Assembly (NCBI GenBank): GCA_018383835.1
Contig: JAHAWR010000036.1
Span: 1-8,086 of the forward strand
Source: Candidatus Jordarchaeia archaeon
Lineage (GTDB): Archaea; Asgardarchaeota; Jordiarchaeia; Jordiarchaeales; Freyrarchaeaceae
Direction of reading: 5' to 3'
Length of the DNA stretch: 8,086 nucleotides
Shown here: piece after piece, positions 1-5,310 of the stretch
Position numbering within the stretch: the stretch's first letter is position 1
Layout of the letters: each line of letters starts with the position of its first letter
Notes under the pieces: generated by a model
What the model was told of the DNA's origin: nothing
Database searches by the model: none
The model's input: only the letters and a program-made list of their open reading frames with translations
Program-made: the position numbers and the translations under genes

Positions 1-261
1 ACCACTCTCAAGCTCCTCCGGTTTAATAACATATATGTCGCCAGGCTTTCCACCACCTAAAACCGCGTCCACAAGAATCACCTTATCAGCCTTCTCAAAA
101 AACTCCAGCAAAAACAATCCTCCCACCCCTCCATCAACAACTTCAACTCCCTCAGGCAGTGAGCCACCCTTCATCCTATTTATAACATGAACCCCAACCC
201 CTTCATCCCCCAAAAGGTAATTTCCCACACCTATCACGAAAACCCTACGCAAAGTTTTCAC
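1..261 (-). CDS. Hydrogenase maturation protease, HycI/HyaD type (peptidase family M52), C-terminus missing
   Basis: This is the first 87 residues of a protein cut by the window's left edge. The N-terminus reads VKTLRRVFVIGVGNYLLGDE, followed at once by GVGVHV. That is the nucleotide-like GxGN...DEGVG signature of the endopeptidases that trim the C-terminus of [NiFe]-hydrogenase large subunits after nickel insertion. In the family, a Glu, an Asp and a later His bind nickel. Glu20 in the DEGVG motif and Asp65 in the VDAVLGGGKPGD segment are the visible equivalents; the His would lie beyond the edge (family about 150-160 residues). The GTG start at 261 is supported by AGGTG at 269-273, seven bases upstream. 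A TTG three codons later is a weaker alternative. It lies about 100 bases downstream of pdxT, past a likely terminator, so it probably has its own transcript. No hydrogenase subunit is in the window, so the target enzyme is unknown. Confidence 0.88.
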   Translation of the reverse strand, partial: MKTLRRVFVIGVGNYLLGDEGVGVHVINRMKGGSLPEGVEVVDGGVGGLFLLEFFEKADKVILVDAVLGGGKPGDIYVIKPEELESG

Positions 262-281
262 AGCCCTCCACCTTAAAATAA

Positions 282-313
282 GAAAACAAAAATAAAAAGC
301 TGCGCAGCCCTTT
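282..313 (-). terminator. Hairpin plus T-rich tract downstream of pdxT
   Basis: On the minus strand the perfect palindrome GCTGCGCAGC (299-308) is followed directly by TTTTTATTTTTGTTTTC (282-298). The stem can extend outward with two G-U and three A-U pairs, leaving a GCGC loop. Archaeal polymerase ends transcripts in T-rich tracts, so this would end the pdxS-pdxT mRNA. The same T-rich stretch could instead serve as a TATA region for the hydrogenase protease gene, whose start is about 30 bases further on. The sequence does not distinguish these roles. Confidence 0.5.
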
Positions 314-360
314 CCTCTTTTCCGAATAGATGAACCCATTAGTCTGGATCAACTGTTTTT

Positions 361-966
361 TCAACCGATTATTTTCTTAATAAAGAAAATATGCATTCTT
401 GCATCATCCGTTAATTCGGGGTGGAAGGCGGTAGCCAGCACCTTTTTCTGCCGTACTGCCACTATCTTTCCGTTTAATCTACATAAAACTTCAACCTCGC
501 TGTCCGCATCCACGATTACAGGCGCCCTGATAAAAACCCCTCTAAATAGGCCACCGATTACTGGTATTTCGAGGTCGACTTCAAAGGAATCGCCTTGTCT
601 TCCGAAAAAATTTCTCTCAACGGTAACGCCAAGTATCCCAGCTGTTGGCTGATTTGTCTCACCTAACACCCTGTCCCGCACTTTTCTCGATAACACTATT
701 AGCCCTGCACAGGTTCCGAAGACGGGAAATTCTCCCCTCGTCTGTCTCAAGTAATCCATTATTCCCCCGTGCTCCATCATGCCGCCTATCACGGTGCTTT
801 CTCCACCAGGAATTATGAGCCCATCTAATTTTTCAAGTTCCCCCCTCTTTCTTACAACCTTAACTTCCCCGTCTAACCCTGCCTCGCTAAGCGCTTTCCT
901 AGTGATGTACACGTGTTCTTCAATTGCCCCCTGAAAACCGAGCACGCCAACCGTAATGTGCCTCAT
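361..966 (-). CDS. pdxT: Pyridoxal 5'-phosphate synthase glutaminase subunit PdxT
   Basis: This 201-residue protein is the class I glutamine amidotransferase subunit of the DXP-independent PLP synthase. It hydrolyses glutamine and passes ammonia to PdxS inside the cytoplasmic PdxS-PdxT complex. Family features are complete: N-terminal GVLGFQGAIEEH (7-18), PGGEST (53-58), the nucleophile elbow GTCAGLI with Cys86, VERNFFGRQGDSFE (116-129), FIRAPV (145-150) and the catalytic His182/Glu184 pair in FHPEL. Length is normal for PdxT. The ATG start overlaps the pdxS stop as ATGA (963-966), and an AGGGGTG SD site lies at 974-980, seven bases upstream inside pdxS. Overlap and order show co-transcription and probably coupled translation with pdxS. 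Nothing suggests loss of function. Confidence 0.97.
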   Translation of the reverse strand: MRHITVGVLGFQGAIEEHVYITRKALSEAGLDGEVKVVRKRGELEKLDGLIIPGGESTVIGGMMEHGGIMDYLRQTRGEFPVFGTCAGLIVLSRKVRDRVLGETNQPTAGILGVTVERNFFGRQGDSFEVDLEIPVIGGLFRGVFIRAPVIVDADSEVEVLCRLNGKIVAVRQKKVLATAFHPELTDDARMHIFFIKKIIG

Positions 967-1868
967 GCCTCAGCACCCCTTTCCTGCATTCTTAACTCAA
1001 GCTCCTCGATACCTATTCCAATCATGGACTTCCTTTCATCTATCATCCTCTGAGCTTCAGCAACAACGTCTGGTTCGTCCCAGAATGCAGCCGCTAAAAC
1101 TATGGCCCTCGCCCGTTCCATGGGGTCTTCCGACTTAAAAATACCCGAGCCAACGAATATTCCGTCACAGCCGAGAGACATCATTAAAGCAGCGTCCGCA
1201 GGAGTGGCTATCCCGCCCGCAGCAAAGTTAACAACTGGCAGCCTCCCAAGCCTCCCGACCTCGCAAACCAGCTGGTAAGAAACCCTAAACTCTCGAGCTA
1301 AGGCAATAATCTCCTGCCAGTCCCCCTCCTCAACAATAGCTCTCACCTTTCTTATTTCATCTCTCATAATCTTCATGTGGCGCACAGCCTCAGCAACGTT
1401 GCCAGTTCCAGCCTCACCCTTCGTTCTTATCATCGATGCTCCCTCCTCTATTCTCCGTAACGCCTCACCGAGATCCCTCGCTCCATTCACGAAAGGAACC
1501 TTGAAGTCCCACTTCCATATGTGTCTCTTCTCGTCAGCCGGAGTCAAAACCTCAGATTCATCTATAGCGTCAACACCTAGTTCCTCTAGCACCCTCGCCT
1601 CATAAACATGCCCGATTCTGCACTTAGCCATAACCGGTATCGAGACATGGTCCATTATCTCCTCTATAACCTTCAGTCCAGCCGTCCTAGCAACTCCCCC
1701 CGTCCTTCTAACGTCATATGGCAGCTTGTCGAGAGCCATCACGGCAACTGCTCCAGCCTCCTCAGCAATCTGCGCCTGCTTAACATTGGTAACATCCATT
1801 ATGACGCCATGCTTCTGCATCTTCATGAAGCCTCTCTTCACACACACTGTTCCCACAACAGGACCCAT
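963..1868 (-). CDS. pdxS: Pyridoxal 5'-phosphate synthase subunit PdxS
   Basis: PdxS is the TIM-barrel synthase that makes PLP from ribose 5-phosphate, glyceraldehyde 3-phosphate and ammonia supplied by PdxT. The sequence is strongly conserved: VKRGFMKMQKHGVIMDV near the start, PVMAKCRIGH, DESEVLTPADE, EGASMIRTKGEAGTGN, LPVVNFAAGGIATPADAA, GIFVGSGIFKS and a final RMQERG. Numbered from the ATG at 1868, Lys82 and Lys150 match the two substrate-binding lysines of Bacillus PdxS (Lys81, Lys149), and Asp25 matches its Asp24. The open frame continues to a TTG at 1883. The GGAGG SD at 1876-1880 lies between that TTG and the ATG, seven bases before the ATG, so the ATG is the better start and gives 301 residues. 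It is the first gene of the pdxS-pdxT operon, transcribed divergently from the ene-reductase. Confidence 0.97.
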   Translation of the reverse strand: MGPVVGTVCVKRGFMKMQKHGVIMDVTNVKQAQIAEEAGAVAVMALDKLPYDVRRTGGVARTAGLKVIEEIMDHVSIPVMAKCRIGHVYEARVLEELGVDAIDESEVLTPADEKRHIWKWDFKVPFVNGARDLGEALRRIEEGASMIRTKGEAGTGNVAEAVRHMKIMRDEIRKVRAIVEEGDWQEIIALAREFRVSYQLVCEVGRLGRLPVVNFAAGGIATPADAALMMSLGCDGIFVGSGIFKSEDPMERARAIVLAAAFWDEPDVVAEAQRMIDERKSMIGIGIEELELRMQERGAEA

Positions 1869-1875
1869 AGCTTTT

Positions 1876-1880
1876 CCTCC
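1876..1880 (-). promoter_or_regulatory. Shine-Dalgarno site that fixes the pdxS start
   Basis: GGAGG on the minus strand is followed by AAAAGCT and the ATG at 1866-1868. It lies within the reading frame extended to the TTG at 1883, so it argues for the internal ATG as the true start. Confidence 0.75.
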
Positions 1881-1900
1881 CAACTATACTCAAATTACAT

Positions 1901-1932
1901 CTTGTACTAAATTTATTTCTTTAATATGCTTT
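1901..1932 (-). promoter_or_regulatory. Candidate TATA region for the pdxS-pdxT operon
   Basis: Two AT-rich candidates lie on the minus strand upstream of pdxS: GCATATTAAAG, preceded by a purine-rich GGGAAAA that could act as a BRE, and AGAAATAAATTTAG. With initiation about 25 bases downstream, the 5' leader would be roughly 20-30 bases. Neither matches TTTAWATA perfectly, so the exact box is uncertain. Confidence 0.35.
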
Positions 1933-1938
1933 TCCCTG

Positions 1939-1953
1939 TAAACCACCACCTCC
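1939..1953 (+). repeat. 15-base element, copy 1, upstream of the ene-reductase TATA box
   Basis: TAAACCACCACCTCC recurs with one difference as TAAACCACCACTTCC at 4049-4063. Copy 1 begins 26 bases before the TATA-like box at 1965, and copy 2 begins 27 bases before a consensus TATA box at 4076. The matching placement suggests a regulator or activator site. No factor is known to me for this motif. Confidence 0.4.
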
Positions 1954-1964
1954 ATCCATGAAAC

Positions 1965-1993
1965 CTTAAATATGCGTTGCAGGCGATATAAAC
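1965..1993 (+). promoter_or_regulatory. Candidate promoter of the ene-reductase gene
   Basis: CTTAAATA (1965-1972) matches the archaeal TATA consensus TTTAWATA at 7 of 8 positions and is preceded by GAAAC, a possible BRE. It would place initiation near 1995 and leave a leader of about 30 bases. A second AT box, GATATAAA (1985-1992), could instead give a leader of about 15 bases. Confidence 0.5.
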
Positions 1994-2026
1994 CCGAAAC
2001 AAAAAGAAACAAAAAAGGTGGTAGGT

Positions 2027-4027
2027 GTGCTCCTTTCATGTGAAAAACTTCTGGAACCCATAACGGTAAAGGAAATGACGTTGCGTAACCGGGTGGTAAT
2101 GCCGGCAATGCATCTAGGCTACTGCGAAAACGGCTACGTGACTAAAAGGCTGATAGACTTCTATGTTGAAAGAGCGAGAAATCAAGTTGGTCTAATAATA
2201 GTTGGCGGATGCTACATAAACAAGTTCGCCATGGGCGCCCCCTCCATGATAGGCATTTCTGATGACAAGTTCATTCCAGGCCTAAAGGAGCTCACAACAG
2301 CCGTTAAATCGCATGGAGCTAAAATTGCCGCCCAACTCTATCACTCTGGAAGGTACGCTTTTTCCATGATTATAGGAGGTAAATCTCATGCGCCGTCCTC
2401 CATAGCGTCTAAGTTGACGAGGGAAATCCCGAAGAGAATGACGCTGGAAGAAATAGAGCAGACGATAGAAGACTACGGTGAGGCTGCGAGGAGAGCGAAG
2501 GAGGCTGGCTTTGACGCCGTTGAAATTCTTTCATCTGCCGGATACCTTATAGGGCAGTTCCTTTCTCCGTTGACGAACAGGAGAACAGACAAGTATGGGG
2601 GAAACTTAAGGCAACGGATGACGTTTGCCCTCGAGGTCATAGAACGTGTAAGAGAGAAAGTCGGAGCGAACTTTCCCATTCTCTTTAGGGTTAGCGGAGA
2701 CGACTTCATGGAGGGAAGCAACGACCTCCACGAGATAAAGGTTTTCGCTGCCAAACTTGAGGATGCAGGGGTGGACTTGATAAACGTCACCGGCGGATGG
2801 CATGAAACCACTATTCCCCAATTGACCATGAACGTCCCCCGGGGAGCCTACGTGTACTTAGCCGAGAACATAAAGGACGCTGTTGGAATACCAGTGATCG
2901 CCTGTAACAGGATAAACAACCCACTGCTCGCAGAGTACATCCTCAGACGTAGGAAAGCTGACCTAGTTGGAATAGCTAGAGGCCTCTTAGCTGATCCAGA
3001 ATTCGTCGTAAAGGCAGCTGAGGGGAGATTTGATGAAATAAGGCCCTGTATTGCTTGTACTCAGGGGTGCTTCGACAGCGTTTTCATGTTGCAGCCTGTT
3101 ACATGCCTCGTCAACCCTGCAGCTGGGAGAGAAAGGGAGCTAGAGCTTAAACCGGCAGTAAAGCCGAAGAAAGTTCTTGTGGCTGGAGGCGGTCCTGCAG
3201 GAATGCAGGCGGCAATAGTGCTAAAGAAGAGAGGACACGACGTCACAATATACGAGAAAACAGACAGGTTAGGCGGCCAGCTACTACTGGCAAGTGCGCC
3301 TAAGGAGCGAAGGGAATTCAAGACCTTCGTGGACTATCTTTGCAGACAGGTAGAGAAGCTTGGAATAAAAGTGGTCTTCGGAACGGAGGTTACTCCTGAA
3401 CTGGTTGAAAAGGTAAAGCCAGATGCTGTAGTGGTTGCAACGGGGGCTAGGCCCATAAGACCAAAGATTCCCGGAATAGATAGGAAAAACGTGGTGTACG
3501 CGCACGATGTACTTGCCGGAAAAGTATTCGTAGAAGAAAAAGTCGTCATAGTCGGAGGTGGAGGGGTTGGGTGCGAAACAGCCCTGTATCTCACCGACGA
3601 CGGCTCAATAGACCCGGAAACCATGATCTTCCTTCTCGAAAGAGGGGCACTATCACCTGAAAGAGCACTGAAACTTCTAAGAAAAAGCAGGGACATAGTG
3701 CTTATCGAAATGATGGACAGGATCGGAAGAGACATAGGGTTAACAACGAGGTGGACTATTAGGCAAAGCTTAGAGCTAAGGAAAGTGCGGGTCGTGACGA
3801 ACGCTAGAGTAGATGAAATAACGGATGAGGGTGTAGTAGTCAATAACGGGGAACAATTCTTCGAGGCAGATACCGTAGTAATAGCGGTAGGGGCAGAGCC
3901 TAATAATGCGCTTATAAAGCAGCTCGAAGGAAAAGTGGCTGAGTTATACGCTGTAGGTGACTGTGTGAACCCTAGGAAAGCACTTGAAGCCATTCGCGAA
4001 GCTACGGAAATTGGTATGAAAATATAG
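2027..4027 (+). CDS. FadH-type FMN/FAD/[4Fe-4S] ene-reductase (2,4-dienoyl-CoA reductase / NADH:flavin oxidoreductase family)
   Basis: This 666-residue, probably cytoplasmic enzyme is close in length to E. coli FadH (672). It moves electrons from NAD(P)H through FAD, an iron-sulfur cluster and FMN to an activated C=C bond. Residues 1-335 form the old-yellow-enzyme FMN barrel, starting with EKLLEPITV...LRNRVVMPAMHLGYC. Tyr173 (SAGYLIGQFLS) and His259 (GGWHE) match the FadH catalytic Tyr and His. Cys341, Cys344, Cys348 and Cys360 (CIACTQGC...TCLVNP) would bind the [4Fe-4S] cluster. GGGPAG at 387-392 is the FAD site, GGGGVG at 510-515 the NAD(P)H site, and LYAVGDC lies near the C-terminus. A helical insert at about 523-556 precedes the last strand of the NAD domain; I recall similar inserts in anaerobe homologues. 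The GTG at 2027 is preferred over the one at 2018 because AGGTG (2016-2020) lies six bases upstream. The substrate is unproven: dienoyl-CoA, another enoate or a simple NADH oxidase activity are all possible. No beta-oxidation genes are adjacent. Confidence 0.9.
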   Translation: MLLSCEKLLEPITVKEMTLRNRVVMPAMHLGYCENGYVTKRLIDFYVERARNQVGLIIVGGCYINKFAMGAPSMIGISDDKFIPGLKELTTAVKSHGAKIAAQLYHSGRYAFSMIIGGKSHAPSSIASKLTREIPKRMTLEEIEQTIEDYGEAARRAKEAGFDAVEILSSAGYLIGQFLSPLTNRRTDKYGGNLRQRMTFALEVIERVREKVGANFPILFRVSGDDFMEGSNDLHEIKVFAAKLEDAGVDLINVTGGWHETTIPQLTMNVPRGAYVYLAENIKDAVGIPVIACNRINNPLLAEYILRRRKADLVGIARGLLADPEFVVKAAEGRFDEIRPCIACTQGCFDSVFMLQPVTCLVNPAAGRERELELKPAVKPKKVLVAGGGPAGMQAAIVLKKRGHDVTIYEKTDRLGGQLLLASAPKERREFKTFVDYLCRQVEKLGIKVVFGTEVTPELVEKVKPDAVVVATGARPIRPKIPGIDRKNVVYAHDVLAGKVFVEEKVVIVGGGGVGCETALYLTDDGSIDPETMIFLLERGALSPERALKLLRKSRDIVLIEMMDRIGRDIGLTTRWTIRQSLELRKVRVVTNARVDEITDEGVVVNNGEQFFEADTVVIAVGAEPNNALIKQLEGKVAELYAVGDCVNPRKALEAIREATEIGMKI

Positions 4028-4033
4028 TTCTTG

Positions 4034-4041
4034 CGTTTTTA
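4034..4041 (+). terminator. Weak T-tract terminator after the ene-reductase
   Basis: GCGTTTTTA lies 6-14 bases after the TAG stop, with further pyrimidine-rich sequence after it. Short T tracts can end archaeal transcripts, but no hairpin is visible, so support is modest. Confidence 0.3.
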
Positions 4042-4048
4042 CCTTCCT

Positions 4049-4063
4049 TAAACCACCACTTCC
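4049..4063 (+). repeat. 15-base element, copy 2, upstream of a consensus TATA box
   Basis: TAAACCACCACTTCC matches 14 of 15 bases of the element at 1939-1953 and starts 27 bases before TTTATATA (4076-4083). The two copies therefore sit at nearly the same distance from TATA boxes of two consecutive plus-strand genes. Confidence 0.4.
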
Positions 4064-4073
4064 CCCACTCTTT

Positions 4074-4117
4074 AGTTTATATATTAAACTCGGTGGGAAA
4101 ACTTTTAAAATAAAGTT
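4074..4117. repeat. Two adjacent AT-rich inverted repeats around the distal TATA box
   Basis: The first is AGTTTA-TATAT-TAAACT (4074-4090), with 6-base arms. It encloses the consensus TATA box TTTATATA at 4076-4083. The second is AACTTT-TAAAAT-AAAGTT (4100-4117), also with 6-base arms, and lies where initiation from that box would be expected (about 4100-4108). Dyads over a TATA box and a start site are typical places for archaeal repressor dimers. AT-rich sequence makes chance dyads common, so the regulatory reading is inference. Confidence 0.4.
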
Positions 4118-4144
4118 CTCTCATTATAGTGTCGGCTTGATGGC

Positions 4145-4170
4145 GTTTAAATAAATTTTTGTTTAAATAA
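4145..4170 (+). promoter_or_regulatory. Proximal tandem TATA boxes of the inositol-1-phosphate synthase gene
   Basis: GTTTAAATAA occurs twice, at 4145-4154 and 4161-4170, with start positions 16 bases apart. Each copy contains a perfect TTTAAATA (4146-4153, 4162-4169), the archaeal TATA consensus. Initiation about 25 bases downstream would fall near 4175-4195 and give a leader of roughly 30-50 bases before the GTG at 4224. Together with the distal TTTATATA at 4076, the gene has three consensus boxes. Confidence 0.55.
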
Positions 4171-4211
4171 CAAACTTTCTTTCCGTTAGCGTTTAGGGCG
4201 TGTACCCCTGT

Positions 4212-4218
4212 GAGGTGG
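4212..4218 (+). promoter_or_regulatory. Shine-Dalgarno site that fixes the inositol synthase start
   Basis: GAGGTGG lies five bases before the GTG at 4224. It falls inside the frame that extends back to a GTG at 4200, so it argues that translation begins at 4224, not 4200 or 4215. Confidence 0.7.
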
Positions 4219-4223
4219 CGGCT

Positions 4224-5303
4224 GTGGGAAGGATCAAGGTGGCCATTGCAGGTCTCGGAAATTGTGCCTCTGCACTGGTTCAGGGCGTGTACTACTATAA
4301 GGACGCTAAGAAAGACGACAAGATCCCCGGATTAATGCACGTTAATTTTGGAGGCTACTATCCCCGAGATATAGAATTCGTCTGCGCCTTCGATATTAAT
4401 AGGAACAAGATTGGACGGGACATTAGTGAAGCCATTTTCGCTGAGCCCAACTGCGTCGTGAAGTTCGCGGATATTCCAAAATTAGGCGTGGAAGTGCTGC
4501 CTGGACCCGTATCTGACGGTGTGGCTCCCCACATGGTTGACGCTTTTTACACCTACGACAAAAGTAAGATGGAAGCAGTTGACGTTGCATCGGCTCTCCA
4601 AGATTCCGGGGCAGAGATGTTGATAAATTTTATTCCGGTCGGTAGCTATGAGGCAACGAGAATATACGCACAGGCGGCTATCGATGCAGGATGCGCCTTT
4701 GTAAACTGCATTCCCGAATTCATAGCGTCTGACCCAGAATGGGCTGACAGGTTCGAAAAAGCAGGGTTGCCAGTAGCTGGAGACGACATAAAAAGCCAAA
4801 TAGGAGCCACAATTCTTCACAGAACCCTAGTAGACCTTCTCATAAACAGGGGGGTAAAGATAGATGGCACCTACCAGTTAAACATAGGCGGAGACACGGA
4901 CTTCCTTAACATGACGGTTGAGGAAAGGTTGAAGACTAAGCGTATAAGCAAGACGGAGGCCGTGACAAGCCTTGTACCATATGAGTTCCCGGTTAGGATA
5001 GGTCCATCTGATTACGTTTCGTTTCTCGGAGACAAGAAGATCTGCTACATAAGGATTGATGGGAAAAAGTTTGGGGATAGGCCAGTGACGATCGACGTGA
5101 AGCTCGTGGTCGAGGATTCACCGAATAGCGCGGGAGTAGTTATAGACGTTATTAGGGCGGTTAAACTCGCATTAGACCGAGGGATTTCGGGGCCGCTAAT
5201 AAGCATATCCTCCTACGCCTTCAAGCATCCGCCAGTACAAGTTCCAGACCACGTAGCACGCCAATGGGTTGAAGATTTTATAGAAAAGAAGAGAGAACGC
5301 TGA
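4224..5303 (+). CDS. ino1: myo-Inositol-1-phosphate synthase (NAD-dependent)
   Basis: The enzyme converts glucose 6-phosphate to 1D-myo-inositol 3-phosphate by an internal NAD oxidation-reduction and aldol cyclisation in the cytoplasm. In archaea the product feeds archaetidylinositol lipids and, in hyperthermophiles, di-myo-inositol phosphate. The 359-residue protein follows the actinobacterial/archaeal (Mycobacterium Ino1-like) pattern along its whole length. The NAD-binding loop GLGNCAS is at 10-16, then PGLMHVNFGGYYPRDIEFV, FVNCIPEFIASDP, GDDIKSQIGATI (186-197), IGGDTDFLNM (221-230), ISKTEAVTS, and DSPNSAGVVIDVIRAVK (299-315). The GTG at 4224 gives an N-terminus of MGRIKVAIAGLGN, as expected for the family. 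A GAGGTGG SD site precedes it. It is a single-gene unit, convergent with the ATP-grasp gene and separated from it by only 7 bases. Its upstream region is unusually rich in repeats and TATA boxes, suggesting regulated expression. The symbol ino1 follows the mycobacterial gene. Confidence 0.95.
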   Translation: MGRIKVAIAGLGNCASALVQGVYYYKDAKKDDKIPGLMHVNFGGYYPRDIEFVCAFDINRNKIGRDISEAIFAEPNCVVKFADIPKLGVEVLPGPVSDGVAPHMVDAFYTYDKSKMEAVDVASALQDSGAEMLINFIPVGSYEATRIYAQAAIDAGCAFVNCIPEFIASDPEWADRFEKAGLPVAGDDIKSQIGATILHRTLVDLLINRGVKIDGTYQLNIGGDTDFLNMTVEERLKTKRISKTEAVTSLVPYEFPVRIGPSDYVSFLGDKKICYIRIDGKKFGDRPVTIDVKLVVEDSPNSAGVVIDVIRAVKLALDRGISGPLISISSYAFKHPPVQVPDHVARQWVEDFIEKKRER

Positions 5304-5310
5304 AAACCGA

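Noticed and set aside
262..360. A possible small RNA or tRNA gene between pdxT and the hydrogenase protease
   Set aside because: No cloverleaf, box C/D or other RNA signature is visible. The sequence is explained by a terminator, an AT-rich promoter and an SD site.
1608..1910. Open frames on the plus strand opposite pdxS (1375-1941)
   Set aside because: They are shadows of a highly conserved PdxS coding sequence, with low-complexity products and no ribosome site.
1884..2026. A possible riboswitch or structured leader for pdxS
   Set aside because: The likely leader is only about 20-30 bases, too short for an aptamer, and no conserved fold is seen. The 7-base complementarity of ACCACCT (1945-1951) with AGGTGGT (2016-2022) is probably chance, since the likely transcript starts downstream of 1951.
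3334..3993. A 219-codon open frame antisense to the ene-reductase
   Set aside because: Its product is a Ser/Thr-rich sequence without motifs, it lies fully opposite a well-conserved flavoenzyme, and no SD site or promoter is evident.
4140..4154. A tiny upstream frame (ATG GCG TTT AAA TAA) before inositol synthase
   Set aside because: It has no SD site, encodes four residues and overlaps a TATA box, so it would be transcribed only from the distal promoter.
4195..4208. AGGG...CCCT short inverted repeat near the inositol synthase start
   Set aside because: The arms are only four bases and there is no supporting context.
4482..4820. A 112-codon minus-strand frame opposite inositol synthase
   Set aside because: It is entirely within the conserved inositol-synthase core and shows no recognisable protein features.
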